A stretch of DNA of 64,000 nucleotides from Yanshouia hominis (lineage in GTDB: Bacteria > Bacillota > Clostridia > Oscillospirales > Ruminococcaceae). The translations under genes were made by a program, and so were the position numbers. How positions within the stretch are numbered: position 1 is the first letter of the stretch; each line of letters starts with the position of its first letter. The notes beneath the pieces are model-generated. The model saw only the letters and a program-made list of their open reading frames with translations, searched no databases and was not told where the DNA came from. The stretch lies in the NCBI GenBank assembly GCA_014385025.1, contig JACRTB010000013.1, forward strand, positions 19,432-83,431, read 5' to 3'. Shown piece by piece: positions 36,336 to 46,585 of the stretch.

Positions 36336-38525
36336 TCACCCGGAAACCCGGTCGACGCTGATGACGCCGGGAACCCGTTTGATTTGTGAAATAATATAAG
36401 CGAGCTGCTGCAGGTCGCTGATGGTCATCGTGACATGAAAGTTCAGCCGCCCATCCTTGAGCTCCTTCGCCATAAAGGCGTGCAGAGGAACCCGCAGGTT
36501 GGAAAGCAGGACGCTCAGTTCCGCAAGCAGTCCCGCGCGGTTGTTTCCGACGATTTCCACAGAACTCTGGAAGCTCTCCTTGATATTGCTGGCCCACTCA
36601 GTCTTGACCCAGCGTTCCTTCTGGTTCTCATCCTTGAGAGCGGCGGCAACATTGATGCAGTCCTTCTTGTGAATCGACACACCGTAGCCGCGGGTGACGA
36701 AGCCGATAATTTCATCCCCGGGCAGCGGGTTGCAGCATTTTGAGAACTTGACCAGGCACCCTTCCAGCCCCTCGACAATGACGCCGGAGGAATCCTTTCG
36801 CTCCTTCTTCGGCTTGATGGTGAGAGGCTTTTCCTCGGGCTCGGGCCGGTAAAGGCGCTGGTACTCCTCTCGAAGATGCGGGAAGATGCGGGTAAACGGC
36901 AGACCGCCGTAGCCGAGCGCGGCGAGAAGATCCTCGATGCTGCCCATGTGCTGCCGTTTTGCCTCGACCAGCAGGAGCTGGTCCCGCTGTTCCTCGGTCA
37001 CCGAGATGCTGGCACGCTTAAATTCGCGTTCGATCATCGCGATGCCTTCGGCGATGTTCTCTTCCCGGCGTTCCTTCTTAAACCAGCTGCGGATTTTATT
37101 GCGGGCCTCGGTGGTCTTGACGATATTGAGCCAGTCCCGATTGGGGCCCTGCGTTTTGGAGTTGGAGGTGATGATTTCGACGATCATGCCGGTCTGCACC
37201 GGCGTGTCAATCGAGACAATTTTTCCGTCAATTCGTGCCCCCACCATCCGGTTTCCGACCGCCGAGTGGATCGCATATGCGAAGTCGAGCACCGTGGCCC
37301 CCGCGGGCAGGCTGATGACATCCCCCTTCGGGGTAAAGACAAAGACCTCCTCCGGGGCAATGTCCGATTTGATCGAGCGGACGATCTCTTCCGCGTCCTC
37401 GCCTTCCTGCTGGTTTTCCAAAAGCTGGCGCACCCATGCGAGGCGCTCCTCGAGCTTGTCCTTGCCCTGAATGCCGACCTTATACTTCCAGTGGGCGGCG
37501 ATGCCGTATTCGGCGGTGTAGTGCATCTCCCATGTTCGGATCTGCGTCTCGAAGGGGATGCCCTCCTTATCGAACACGGTGGTGTGCAGCGACTGGTACA
37601 TGTTCTGCTTCGGGGTCGAGATATAGTCCTTGAAACGGTTGGGGATCGGGCGGAACATGTCGTGGATAATGCCGAGGATATTGTAGCATTCAATCACCGA
37701 ATCAACGATAATCCGCACCGCGTAGATATCGTAGACCTCGTCGAAGGCGCGCCCCTGCATATAGACCTTGCGGTAGATCCCGTAGATGCTCTTGACGCGG
37801 CCCTCAATATAGGCATTGGGGTGCTCGGCCTTGACCCGGTCGAAGATCCGCTGCTTGATGCTGGCCAGAAACTTCTGCCGTTCCTCCCGCGCCGCAAGCT
37901 GGCTTTCGATCTCCCCATAGGCGATCGGGTCGAGGTAGCGCAGGGAAGTATCCTCCAGCTCCTCCTTGATGCGGCGGATGCCAAGCCGATCGGCGATGGG
38001 AGCGTAGATCTCCATCGTCTCGAGCGCCTTGTAGCGCCGCTTCTCATCGGGCAGATACTGAAAGGTACGCGCGTTGTGCAGGCGGTCGGCCAGCTTGATG
38101 ATGACCACCCGGATGTCCTGCGCCATGGCCAGAAGCATCTTGCGCAGATTTTCGGCCTGCTGCTCCTCTTTTGAGGTATAGGGAATCCGGCCCAGCTTGG
38201 TCACGCCGTTGACGAGCAGGGCGATCTCATGGCCGAACTGTTTTTCAATATCAGAGAGCGGAACGCCGGTATCCTCCACCACGTCGTGCAGAAGGGCCGC
38301 GGCAATCGACTCGTTGTCCATCCCCAGCTCGACGAGAATCTTGGCAACGGCGAGCGGATGGATAATATACGGCTCCCCAGAGCGCCGCTTCTGCTCTCCA
38401 TGAGCGGCGGCGGCAAGGGAATAAGCCTTTTCGATGAGCTCCGGATTATAATTTTTGCCGGACTGCCGGATAAAGTCCTGAAGCTCCTCAAAGGTAAGGG
38501 AATGGCCTTCGTTTTGATCGCTCAT
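36336..38525 (-). CDS. relA: RelA/SpoT bifunctional (p)ppGpp synthetase/hydrolase
   Basis: This is the stringent-response enzyme, 729 residues. The hydrolase HD domain is intact (HPLAVAKILVELG, ALLHDVVEDT, KLADRLHNARTF). The synthetase domain follows (YDIYAVRIIVDS, NRFKDYISTPKQNMYQSLHTTV). It is followed by a TGS domain (VFTPKGDVISLPAGATVLDFAYAIHS, key part LPAGATVLDFAY), a helical/zinc-finger region (KCCNPLPGDEIIGF) and a C-terminal ACT domain (VEIVGNNRAGLLAELSVLLS). It should make and degrade (p)ppGpp in response to uncharged tRNA on ribosomes. Its ATG overlaps the recJ stop by four bases. Confidence 0.97.
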   Translation of the reverse strand: MSDQNEGHSLTFEELQDFIRQSGKNYNPELIEKAYSLAAAAHGEQKRRSGEPYIIHPLAVAKILVELGMDNESIAAALLHDVVEDTGVPLSDIEKQFGHEIALLVNGVTKLGRIPYTSKEEQQAENLRKMLLAMAQDIRVVIIKLADRLHNARTFQYLPDEKRRYKALETMEIYAPIADRLGIRRIKEELEDTSLRYLDPIAYGEIESQLAAREERQKFLASIKQRIFDRVKAEHPNAYIEGRVKSIYGIYRKVYMQGRAFDEVYDIYAVRIIVDSVIECYNILGIIHDMFRPIPNRFKDYISTPKQNMYQSLHTTVFDKEGIPFETQIRTWEMHYTAEYGIAAHWKYKVGIQGKDKLEERLAWVRQLLENQQEGEDAEEIVRSIKSDIAPEEVFVFTPKGDVISLPAGATVLDFAYAIHSAVGNRMVGARIDGKIVSIDTPVQTGMIVEIITSNSKTQGPNRDWLNIVKTTEARNKIRSWFKKERREENIAEGIAMIEREFKRASISVTEEQRDQLLLVEAKRQHMGSIEDLLAALGYGGLPFTRIFPHLREEYQRLYRPEPEEKPLTIKPKKERKDSSGVIVEGLEGCLVKFSKCCNPLPGDEIIGFVTRGYGVSIHKKDCINVAAALKDENQKERWVKTEWASNIKESFQSSVEIVGNNRAGLLAELSVLLSNLRVPLHAFMAKELKDGRLNFHVTMTISDLQQLAYIISQIKRVPGVISVDRVSG

Positions 38526-40558
38526 ATCGCAGCAACAAGCTCCTTCAGGATCGATGAATTTTCAAGCTGAACCTTCGCGGCGCGGGGAACCACCGAAAGG
38601 CATTCGCCCTCTCCGCGGGGTTTCTTTTCCAACAGGCCCAGCTCAAGCATCACCGAAAGGGCAATACGAAACCGCACGTAGTCCAGCGGGGTTTCGCGGA
38701 CGATTTGGCAGAACAGCGCCTCCGCGGAAAGGGAAAGCGTTTTTTTCTGCCGCAGATAGCGGTAGATGACCGCCGTTTCTTCCCGGCTTGGGACCATATC
38801 CTGCGCCAGATCCTCGGCGCGCAGATAACGCTCGTACCGCTGTTCCCCGCGCCAGAGCGCCTCGAGATCGCAGCCATGCAGGCGATAATCCCGGCAGCGC
38901 AGAGAAACGCTGCGCTGCCCCTGATACTCGTTGATCGAAACCGAGCAGGCCGCGTCGATCAGATCTCCGGGCAGCGCCTCAACCTGATCCGGCCTGGTAA
39001 AAAAGCAGAGGACCTGCACCGAAGCATTCCCGCGGGAAAGCCGCAGCTTGCAGTGCTTCCCCTCCGAGAGAGGGATGATCCGTTCAAGCCGCATCCCGTC
39101 AAGCATCACTGTCGGCGAAGGATTCGCGCTGCCGAACGGCTCAAGGCAGGAGAGGCGCGCAACCTCTTCCACAGTAAGCTGATCGGGAGAAACCACCGCG
39201 TCCACCGTCAGCTTTGGCAGAGGCATCTCGGGGCAATGTCCGGCGGCATACTGTTCAATGGCCTCGCGGAAGGCCGGAATCTCTTCCGTCTCGAGCGAAA
39301 GGCCCGCCGCCATCGGATGTCCGCCGTAGCGGGTCAGCAGGCTTTGGCAGGCAGCGACCGCTTCAATCAGGGAAAATCCCTCGACGCTGCGTCCCGATCC
39401 CTTGGCGGTGGCTCCGTCCACGGCAAGAATCAGGCAGGGCTTGCCGAACCGCTCCACCAGCCGGGAGCAGACGATTCCAACCACGCCGGCATGGTAGCCC
39501 TCTCCCGAAAAAACGAGGACCCGGCGGCGGGTCAGAGAAGGGTCGGCCGCAATCTGTTCCGCAATCGAATCGGCAATCTTCTTTTCTTCCGCCCGGCGGG
39601 CGGCGTTCAGCTCTTCGAGCTGCCCGGAAAGCTCGGCGGCTTCTCCATCGTCTTCGGTCAGCAGCAGCATCGCCGCCGCGTCGGCCGAATCGAGCCTGCC
39701 GGCGGCATTGATGCGGGGGGCAATCCCAAACGCGATGGAATCTCCGTTCAGCACCCGGCCCTCAAGTCCGGCGGAGGCCAGCAGCGCGCGGATTCCGGGG
39801 CGGTCGCTCTCTGTCAGCATTCCGAGGCCCCGGGTGACAAAAAGGCGGTTTTCTCCGGTCAGAGGCACCACATCTCCCACCGTTCCGATGGCAAGCAGGT
39901 CGGCATACTGCTCGAGCAGCGCCTCTCCCCACTCCCCCTCGAGAGCGCAGAGCAACTTGAAGGCCACCCCAACGCCGGAAAGCTCTTTGAATGGATACCC
40001 GCAGTCGGAACGGTGCGGATCAACCACCGCTTCCGCTTCCGGCAGGCGCGACCCGGGGCGGTGATGGTCGGTCACGACGACCCGCATCCCAAGGGAATAG
40101 GCATGGGCGATCTCCTCAACAGCGGTCACCCCATTATCGACCGTAAGGATCAGATCGACCCCCAGCCGGCGCAGTTCGTCAATCGCCGGAATGTTCAGGC
40201 CGTAGCCCTCCCGCTCCCGGTGCGGAATATAGTAGCAGCTTCGCGCTCCTATGGCGTCAAAATAGTGCTTGAGCATCACCGTCGAGGTCACGCCGTCACA
40301 GTCATAATCGCCATAAATGCAGATCATTCCGCCGTCGGCAACCGTTTCCGCAACCGTCTGGGCGGCGCGGTCGAGATCCTTCATCAGAAGGGGGTCGCAA
40401 AGCACATCTTCACAGGAGAGCAGCGCCTTCGCCGATTCAGGGCCGTATCCCCGCGCTGCGAGCACCGAGGCGGCAAGAGGCGGAAGGCCGAGAAAATCAG
40501 CAATGGCATGGGCCTCCCGCGCCCGCTGAGGCAGAATTTCCCAAAGCTCCTTCTTCAT
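38522..40558 (-). CDS. recJ: Single-stranded-DNA exonuclease RecJ
   Basis: RecJ degrades single-stranded DNA 5' to 3' in repair and recombination. The 678-residue protein carries the DHH-family motifs YGDYDCDGVTSTVML and VTDHHRPGSRLPEAEAVVDP (key DHH), the GVGVAFKL block, and the DHHA1 domain SGRSVEGFSLIEAV with GGHPMAAGLSL. The C-terminal OB-like part and a roughly 100-residue helical extension are usual for clostridial RecJ. It heads the leftward run of six overlapping genes. No gene precedes it for about 170 bases. Confidence 0.96.
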   Translation of the reverse strand: MKKELWEILPQRAREAHAIADFLGLPPLAASVLAARGYGPESAKALLSCEDVLCDPLLMKDLDRAAQTVAETVADGGMICIYGDYDCDGVTSTVMLKHYFDAIGARSCYYIPHREREGYGLNIPAIDELRRLGVDLILTVDNGVTAVEEIAHAYSLGMRVVVTDHHRPGSRLPEAEAVVDPHRSDCGYPFKELSGVGVAFKLLCALEGEWGEALLEQYADLLAIGTVGDVVPLTGENRLFVTRGLGMLTESDRPGIRALLASAGLEGRVLNGDSIAFGIAPRINAAGRLDSADAAAMLLLTEDDGEAAELSGQLEELNAARRAEEKKIADSIAEQIAADPSLTRRRVLVFSGEGYHAGVVGIVCSRLVERFGKPCLILAVDGATAKGSGRSVEGFSLIEAVAACQSLLTRYGGHPMAAGLSLETEEIPAFREAIEQYAAGHCPEMPLPKLTVDAVVSPDQLTVEEVARLSCLEPFGSANPSPTVMLDGMRLERIIPLSEGKHCKLRLSRGNASVQVLCFFTRPDQVEALPGDLIDAACSVSINEYQGQRSVSLRCRDYRLHGCDLEALWRGEQRYERYLRAEDLAQDMVPSREETAVIYRYLRQKKTLSLSAEALFCQIVRETPLDYVRFRIALSVMLELGLLEKKPRGEGECLSVVPRAAKVQLENSSILKELVAAI

Positions 40559-40725
40559 CGCCGCTCACTCTCCTTCCAAATCGCAAGAATGCTTATTATT
40601 ATAGCATAAAGAGCGGGAAACATCAACATTTGCCGGCCCGGTGCCCATCTTGTCAAATATGATGGGCGATGTTAGACTATCCATAACGGACAATCTCAAA
40701 TTATTTCGGGAAAGCGGGCATCGTT

Positions 40726-40959
40726 ATGAAAAATTTTCTTTCCACCTTCGCCATCTGCTTTATTCTGTGCGGTATTTTTCTCTTCTTCGGCGGATTCCTG
40801 ATCCTTTCAAATCCGTGGCTGACGGCAGCTTTGATCGCCTTGGTGATCAGCCTTCTGATCTGTGCCTTTTTAAGTCTGGAAGGCAAAATCGAGGAGTTGG
40901 AGGGAAGGCTCCGAGCGTTTGAACAAATGCGGGAGCAGCCCTCAAAGGATGATTGCTGA
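40726..40959 (+). CDS. Small membrane protein with C-terminal coiled coil
   Basis: This 77-residue protein has two hydrophobic helices (FAICFILCGIFLFFGGFLIL and LTAALIALVISLLICAFL) and a charged C-terminal helix (EGKIEELEGRLRAFEQM). It lies divergently from recJ, with a weak ribosome site (GAAAGCGGG). Function unknown; the size and layout are credible for a real small membrane protein. Confidence 0.55.
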   Translation: MKNFLSTFAICFILCGIFLFFGGFLILSNPWLTAALIALVISLLICAFLSLEGKIEELEGRLRAFEQMREQPSKDDC

Positions 40960-41378
40960 AGGCGGACGGCTGCCGCATGAATGGAGACGTTCCTCCGCTT
41001 CACTTTTCTCTCCGCCCGCACGTCTGTCTGCCGAACGTCGCGCCCGGGCATAGGGCGTCACCGCTGCAAGCGGCCCGCGGGACGCCCGTTCTCTCCCGTT
41101 CCCCTCTCCTCGCTCTGCCAGCGCGTTCGGACGGAGGGCGGCACCGCTTGACATGCATCGCTGCGAAAGCAGGAATGCTCTCTGTTTGGTCCCTCTGTTT
41201 CTTGACGATCTGTCATTTTGCCGTGCTCATTGCTTGAAGTGAAAGCTTTTTATTACCTCCAGCGGAGCCGGGCGGTTATCCTGGACACAAAAGCGAACCG
41301 AAGGATGATCTCCTCCGGTTCGTCTTTTTCCCGATTCGATGTCCCGGGGTATGGCGGCCGGGTTTCCTTTGCATCAGT
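40960..41378. other. Gene-free stretch with a terminator
   Basis: No gene is supported. A hairpin at 41294-41321 (CGAACCG...CGGTTCG with an inner AGGA/TCCT), followed by TCTTTTT, is a likely terminator for rightward transcription and lies opposite the end of the flavoprotein gene. Confidence 0.5.
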
Positions 41379-42974
41379 TCAAGTCCCCTCAGGGCAGTCC
41401 CTCCGCTGCATCAGCGCGCGGGCACAGCGCAGCCCATCGACGGCGGCGCTCATAATCCCGCCCGCATAGCCCGCTCCCTCGCCGCAGGGGTAAAGCCCCT
41501 CGATTCCATCCGCCATGCAGTCCTCCCGGCGCAAAAGCCGAACCGGTGAGGAGGTGCGCGTCTCCAGCCCGGTCAGCACCGCTCCGGGCGCATCGAAACC
41601 GCGCAGCCTGCCGCCCAGAACCGGAAGCGACTCCACAAGGAACTCTCCGACCTGCGGCGGCAGCAGCGCAAGCAGATCGCATTCCCGCACGCCGCGCGGA
41701 TAGCTCGGCTCGACCGGATTTTCTACCCGGCCGCTTTTCAAAAGCGCACCCACCGTCATCGCGGGCGCGGCGCCGTCACGTCCGCCCGCTGCGTAAGCCG
41801 CCCCTTCGAGCCGCCGCTGGAAGGCGACCGCGTCCTGCCAGTTCGGCCCGTAATCGGCGGAATCCACCGAGACGACAAGCGCGGAGTTGGCGTTGGGCAG
41901 GTTCCGCGCGCGGTAGCTCATCCCGTTGGTGACCGTCTGCCCTTCCCCCGACGCCGCCGCGACCACCATGCCGCCGGGGCACATGCAGAAGGTATAGGCC
42001 GCGCGTTCTCCCACCCGGCGGGAAAGCTGGTATTCACCCGGCGGCAGATTGGGATGCCCCGCGTACCTTCCGTAAAGGGCGGCGTCGATGTCCGACTGCC
42101 GGTGCTCAATCCGCGCGCCGACCGAGAAGGGCTTCGGAGTCAGGCGCGCGCCGCACCGGTCCAGCGCGGAAAAGGTATCCCGCGCCGAATGCCCGACCGC
42201 GAGGATCAGTGCATCCGCGGGGAGCTCCTCCCCGTTGACCCGAATGCCGCGGAGCCTTCCTCCACGTGCGATGAACTCGTCCGCCCGGGCGTGAAACCGC
42301 ACCTCGCCGCCCAGGCGGAGAATCTCCTCCCGTATGCTTTTCACCACCCCGCGCAGCAGATCGGTGCCGACATGCGGCTTTGCCTTCACCAGAATATCCG
42401 ACGGCGCGCCGTGTGCGGACAGAATGCGAAGGACCTCGGCGCAGAGCGGGTCGTGGATGCGTGTGGTCAGCTTGCCGTCCGAGAAGGTGCCCGCGCCTCC
42501 CTCGCCAAACTGAACGTTGTTTTCCGGATCGAGGGCGCCGCCTCTCCAATACCCTTCCACCGCGGCCACCCGCTCATCGACCGGAGCGCCCCTCTCCAGC
42601 ACAAGGGGCCGATAGCCCTCGCGGGCCAGCATCAGGGCCGCAAAGAGTCCCGCCGGGCCCAGGCCGACCACCACCGGGCGGTGCAAAAGGCGCTTGTCCC
42701 CACGCGGCAGAATGAGCGGCTGGGGAGCGGGAGCCGCGGAAATTTCCGGCAGTCCTTTGGCAAGCAACATGCGCGCCGCGCTGTCCTCCAGCGAAAAAGC
42801 GACGGTCGAGACGAATTTGACCCGTCCCCGCCGCGCGTCCACCGAGCTTTTACTCAAGCCCAAACCGCCGGGCGCGCTGCCGGCAAGCTGAGAGACCCGC
42901 TCGGATGCCCGTGTCAGAGCGGCCTGCGCCCCTTCCTCAACGCTTGTCTCAATCCTGCTGATCTGTAAGCGCAT
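41379..42974 (-). CDS. NAD(P)/FAD-dependent oxidoreductase, COG2509 type
   Basis: This 531-residue flavoprotein has the FAD-binding motif VVVGLGPAGLFAALMLAREGYRPLVLERG (key GLGPAG) and a Gly-rich block NNVQFGEGGAGTFSDGKLTTR (key GEGGAGTFSDGK). The second nucleotide-site region is LILAVGHSARDTF, and YPCGEGAGYAGGIMSAAVDG closes the protein near its C-terminus. This set marks the COG2509 family of uncharacterised dehydrogenases, common in Firmicutes. It lies 63 bases downstream of cdaR on the same strand, a recurring neighbour. Substrate unknown. Confidence 0.88.
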   Translation of the reverse strand: MRLQISRIETSVEEGAQAALTRASERVSQLAGSAPGGLGLSKSSVDARRGRVKFVSTVAFSLEDSAARMLLAKGLPEISAAPAPQPLILPRGDKRLLHRPVVVGLGPAGLFAALMLAREGYRPLVLERGAPVDERVAAVEGYWRGGALDPENNVQFGEGGAGTFSDGKLTTRIHDPLCAEVLRILSAHGAPSDILVKAKPHVGTDLLRGVVKSIREEILRLGGEVRFHARADEFIARGGRLRGIRVNGEELPADALILAVGHSARDTFSALDRCGARLTPKPFSVGARIEHRQSDIDAALYGRYAGHPNLPPGEYQLSRRVGERAAYTFCMCPGGMVVAAASGEGQTVTNGMSYRARNLPNANSALVVSVDSADYGPNWQDAVAFQRRLEGAAYAAGGRDGAAPAMTVGALLKSGRVENPVEPSYPRGVRECDLLALLPPQVGEFLVESLPVLGGRLRGFDAPGAVLTGLETRTSSPVRLLRREDCMADGIEGLYPCGEGAGYAGGIMSAAVDGLRCARALMQRRDCPEGT

Positions 42975-43037
42975 CTTTTTCTCCTTTTCAGCAAACGCCG
43001 CCGGTCAGGAATGCCATGACCGGCGGCTGTTTTTCTG

Positions 43038-44306
43038 TTACGGCTTTTCCCGGATGGTAATCCGCGCGGTGTAATGATCCCCATAGGCCCAGCACCGGCT
43101 GTGTCCCGGCAGAATGACCGACACCGGAACGGTGACCTGCCCGAGCGTGACCTCCACATTCGCCATGTTGATCTCGGCGACCAGATCCTGGTTGGAAAGG
43201 CCGCTCACCTCGCCGGAAGGTCCATAGACGGTCACATTGTTGATCGCCTGCGTCTGGATGGTCGCTTCATACTGCTCCGGTAAATTGCGGATATAGATAT
43301 TGTCGCTCTCAACCGCCAGTGTGGACTCATCGAAGGTATCGGGGAAGAACTCGATATTCGCATCCTCGATGCCCTCGACCGAAACAAAATCGGCCGGATA
43401 TTTAATCCGGTAGAAGAGATTGACGTCGGGGGCCAGCGTACGCATATCGATGTAGCCCAAATGCAGTTCATTGAAGGAACCGAGCGTCTCGACCGGGCCG
43501 GCAATCTCCACCTCTTCCGGGCTGATCCGGTAAACCAGCGAAGCCACGTCGAAGCCCTCGGGGATGTTGGTAAAATCGAAGGTGACCGGCACCGTCTTCT
43601 TTTTGAGGACCGGCAGGGTCACATGGATCGTTTCGGCATCCAGAACAAAGTAGGGGCTTGTCACCGTTTCCCCATCGGCACTTCTCAACACGACCGGCAG
43701 CTCCTCGGTAACACTGTTGGAAAGGGGCTTATTATCAAACTGGCGCACCACCGCCGCTTCCTCGACCGACTGCATCTCGGTGGCGGGGCCAACGACGGTG
43801 ACTTCCCTGGGATAGAGCCGCTCCTGATCCAACAGATAGCCGTCCGAAATCTCCAGCCCGCTCGGCTCGTAAGCGACCTCGAGCACCTTCGTCACCTGAT
43901 GATCAAACCGCATGCTGATCGTCTCGGGCAGGGAGGTTTTGATCTCAATATCCCGGTTGCGCGAATCGACGATTTCAATCGGCAGGTCGTAGGTGCCCGG
44001 GCCGGTAATATTGTTCAGTTTTGCAGTGGCAACAATTTCCTCAGGCTTGATGTTTCCGACCGTTGCGCGGGGCCCGACCACCTCGACATCCACCGTAAAC
44101 TCTCCCTCGGTAACCGGATGCAGGTCGAGTCTGGTCAAATTGCTGTCGGAGGAATCGATGCTCACCGGAACATTGGAGATGGTCATCGGGATCAGGGTAT
44201 CGACATTATAGACCACCATCACCCAGATCAGGATCGCCCCGATCACGGAAATTACCATCAGCACCGCGTTGTTGTCGAGCAGATTGCTCTGTTTGTTCTT
44301 GTTCAT
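43038..44306 (-). CDS. cdaR: CdaR (YbbR-domain) regulator of diadenylate cyclase
   Basis: CdaR is a membrane-anchored extracellular protein that controls the c-di-AMP synthase CdaA. The 422-residue protein has one N-terminal membrane helix (VLMVISVIGAILIWVMVVY) and then about four YbbR-type beta repeats (for example LDLHPVTEGEFTVDVEVVGP and LYPREVTVVGPATEMQSVEEA, recognised by the recurring V-x-GP core). Its ATG overlaps the end of cdaA by four bases, so the two are translationally coupled, as in other Firmicutes. The glmM gene that usually follows is not here. Confidence 0.92.
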   Translation of the reverse strand: MNKNKQSNLLDNNAVLMVISVIGAILIWVMVVYNVDTLIPMTISNVPVSIDSSDSNLTRLDLHPVTEGEFTVDVEVVGPRATVGNIKPEEIVATAKLNNITGPGTYDLPIEIVDSRNRDIEIKTSLPETISMRFDHQVTKVLEVAYEPSGLEISDGYLLDQERLYPREVTVVGPATEMQSVEEAAVVRQFDNKPLSNSVTEELPVVLRSADGETVTSPYFVLDAETIHVTLPVLKKKTVPVTFDFTNIPEGFDVASLVYRISPEEVEIAGPVETLGSFNELHLGYIDMRTLAPDVNLFYRIKYPADFVSVEGIEDANIEFFPDTFDESTLAVESDNIYIRNLPEQYEATIQTQAINNVTVYGPSGEVSGLSNQDLVAEINMANVEVTLGQVTVPVSVILPGHSRCWAYGDHYTARITIREKP

Positions 44307-45157
44307 TTCTTCACCTTAAAGAAAGGGAGCTTGCGGTCATTTTTCTCCTCGTGCTCCACAATAAAGTAATCCTTGAGTTCCTGGGTCAGCTGCTCCCCGG
44401 TAAAGCCGCGCCGCAGCTTGCCGTTCACCGCCATCGTGATGACGCCGGTTTCCTCCGAAACGATGACCACAACCGCGTCGGAGTTCTCGCTCATGCCAAG
44501 GCCCGCCCGATGGCGGGTGCCCATTTCCTTGCTGATGGTGAAATTGTCGGACAGCGGCAGAAAGCATCCGGCGGCGAGCAGCCTGCCCTGACGGATGATC
44601 AGGGCGCCGTCGTGGAGCGGGGAATTCGGAAAAAAGATATTGCCGAGGATCTCGGCGCTCGGCGCGGCGTCGATCACCGTGCCGGTTTTGACGATCTCCC
44701 CGAGCTTGGTCTGCCGCTCAAGGACAATCAGCGCGCCGATCCGGCGCTTGGAGAGAAAGACGGCGGCTTCCCCAATCGCGCCGATTGCGGTCCGCCAGCG
44801 CGCATTTTCAGCGTCGTTGTCATTGCCGCCGCCAAACAGCTGGAGGTTGGAAAAGCGGGTGCGTCCCACCTGCTCCAGCGAGCGCCGCAGCTCGGGCTGG
44901 AACACAATCAGCAGCGCCAGCGCGCCGTACTGGAAGATGTACCGAATCAAAAAGCTCAGCGAGCGCAGCTGCAAAATACTGGAGGCGGCATAAATCATCA
45001 CCAGCACGACCAGCCCTTTGAGAAGCTGAACCGCGCGGGTGTCCCGCACCAGCCTCACCGCCTGATACAGGAGGTAGGCCACAATCAGAATATCGCAAAA
45101 ATCGGTCAGCGTAAAGGAACCGAAGATCCCTTTCATATCGTAAAGCAGGCTCTCCAC
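44303..45157 (-). CDS. cdaA: Diadenylate cyclase CdaA (c-di-AMP synthase)
   Basis: CdaA makes c-di-AMP from two ATP, a signal for osmolyte and cell-wall control. The 284-residue protein has three N-terminal membrane helices (residues about 15-85) and the DAC domain with both signature motifs: SPLHDGALI (DGA) and MGTRHRAGLG (RHR). The block FSNLQLFGGGNDNDAEN between them and the membrane part is the usual linker. It overlaps cdaR and follows ispF by 77 bases on the same strand. Confidence 0.97.
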   Translation of the reverse strand: MESLLYDMKGIFGSFTLTDFCDILIVAYLLYQAVRLVRDTRAVQLLKGLVVLVMIYAASSILQLRSLSFLIRYIFQYGALALLIVFQPELRRSLEQVGRTRFSNLQLFGGGNDNDAENARWRTAIGAIGEAAVFLSKRRIGALIVLERQTKLGEIVKTGTVIDAAPSAEILGNIFFPNSPLHDGALIIRQGRLLAAGCFLPLSDNFTISKEMGTRHRAGLGMSENSDAVVVIVSEETGVITMAVNGKLRRGFTGEQLTQELKDYFIVEHEEKNDRKLPFFKVKK

Positions 45158-45234
45158 CCTCTGCGCCTCCTTTCTCCCCTCCCAAGGGGAATCATTCTCA
45201 GAACCGGCCGCGCCGATTCGTTCGTTTCACAATG

Positions 45235-45717
45235 CTACCGCCCGGCGCCGTCAAACAGCAGGCAGACCGCATGACTCGCAATACCCTCGCCGCTGCCGGT
45301 AAAGCCGAGGCCCTCTTCGGTCGTCGCTTTGACGCTGACCTGAGAAAGATCGACGCCGCAGGCCTCCGCAAGGTTCCGGCGCATCGAAAGAAGATGCGGC
45401 GCCAGCTTCGGACGCTGCGCCAGCACCGTCGCATCGAGATTGCCAACATGCCATCCCTGTGAGCGGAGCAGACGCATCGTCTCCCGCAGCAGCAGAAGAC
45501 TGTCCGCCCCGCGCCAGCGCTCGTCGGTGTCGGGAAAATGCCCGCCGATGTCGCCGAGGGCCGCCGCGCCGAGCAGTGCATCAATGACGCTGTGCGCGAC
45601 GACATCCGCGTCGGAATGACCGAGCAGCCCCCGCCCAAAGGGAATCTCCACCCCGCCGAGGATCAGCGGGCGGCCTTCCACCAGCCGGTGGACATCGTAG
45701 CCGTGCCCGATCCGCAT
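45235..45717 (-). CDS. ispF: 2-C-methyl-D-erythritol 2,4-cyclodiphosphate synthase
   Basis: IspF catalyses the fifth step of the MEP isoprenoid pathway. The 160-residue protein shows [14 protein letters not shown] (metal-binding Asp and His), [20 protein letters not shown] (key GHSDADV), [10 protein letters not shown] and the C-terminal [15 protein letters not shown]. Its start codon shares one base with the ispD stop (TGATG at 45715-45719), so the two are coupled. Confidence 0.97.
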   Translation of the reverse strand: MRIGHGYDVHRLVEGRPLILGGVEIPFGRGLLGHSDADVVAHSVIDALLGAAALGDIGGHFPDTDERWRGADSLLLLRETMRLLRSQGWHVGNLDATVLAQRPKLAPHLLSMRRNLAEACGVDLSQVSVKATTEEGLGFTGSGEGIASHAVCLLFDGAGR

Positions 45718-46421
45718 CACTGCGATTCGCCCTGCAGCATCGCCTCGGCAAGCAGCAGGTCCTCCTCGGTGGTCAGCTTGATATTCCACTCATCCCCGCA
45801 GGAAAAAGCCACCGGGGCGCCGATTGCCTCGATGAGCTGGCAGTCGTCGGTATACTCCTCCCGCGCCGCCTCGTAGGCCCGCAGATAGAGGCTTCGTTCA
45901 AAGACCTGAGGGGTCTGAATCCGCATCAGCTCTTCGCGCGGGACGGTGCCGGCCGAAAAGCCGTCCCGGCAGCGCTTAATGGTGTCTTTGACCGGGAGCG
46001 CGGCGGTAGCGGCCCCGCATCCCGCTGCCGCCTGAATGGCGGCGGTAATCACCCGGCTGCTGACCAGGGGCCGGGCGCCGTCGTGGATGCAGAGCAGCGA
46101 CGCCTGTGGAGAAACGGCCATGGCCCCCGCGTAAACCGACTGCTGGCGGGTCTCGCCGCCCCGGACGACCTCGCGCACCTTGCGGTAGCCGCCCTCGCGC
46201 ACCATGGAACGGACCAGCGAGAGGTTGGCCTCCCGGGTGACGATGACAATCTCGCTGACCGCCTCGCAGCGTTCAAACGCCTCGATGGTCCGCATGAGCA
46301 CCGGAATTCCCCCGAGCTCCGCCATCAGCTTATCGAATCCCATCCGCGCGGAGCGGCCCGCCGCCGCAATCACTGCGGCCGCAGCCGGCAATACCCGTCC
46401 GGTCTTGCAGACGTTTTCCAT
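45717..46421 (-). CDS. ispD: 2-C-methyl-D-erythritol 4-phosphate cytidylyltransferase
   Basis: IspD transfers CMP to methylerythritol phosphate in the third MEP-pathway step. The 234-residue protein has the nucleotidyltransferase loop [14 protein letters not shown], the [14 protein letters not shown] segment, [13 protein letters not shown], and VKDTIKRC with [12 protein letters not shown]. All are typical. It is the first of the ispD-ispF-cdaA-cdaR-flavoprotein leftward series. Confidence 0.96.
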   Translation of the reverse strand: MENVCKTGRVLPAAAAVIAAAGRSARMGFDKLMAELGGIPVLMRTIEAFERCEAVSEIVIVTREANLSLVRSMVREGGYRKVREVVRGGETRQQSVYAGAMAVSPQASLLCIHDGARPLVSSRVITAAIQAAAGCGAATAALPVKDTIKRCRDGFSAGTVPREELMRIQTPQVFERSLYLRAYEAAREEYTDDCQLIEAIGAPVAFSCGDEWNIKLTTEEDLLLAEAMLQGESQ

Positions 46422-46585
46422 ACCCTTTCTCTCCTGTTCTCCGAACGTCAGCCCGTTCGATTCAGCGGGAGGGGCGTCCCCCCATCAGTTGGCGCAGCAA
46501 GCGGGAAAGCCCGCTCCCGCCGGCGGACCTTTGCACCGGCCGCGCAGAAATCACCCTGCCGCCTGCAGGGGCCCTCGCCTCGGGC

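Noticed and set aside
38705..40609. Long rightward open frame of over 600 codons opposite recJ
   Set aside because: recJ on the minus strand has all family motifs; the opposite frame is a GC-rich shadow without any recognisable domain. The same applies to the long frames opposite relA (36876-38174), clpB (16537-18126) and the DUF4397-like gene (5676-7454).
41379..46421. glmM expected next to cdaA-cdaR
   Set aside because: The gene next to cdaR is a COG2509-type flavoprotein; no phosphoglucosamine mutase motifs are present in the window.
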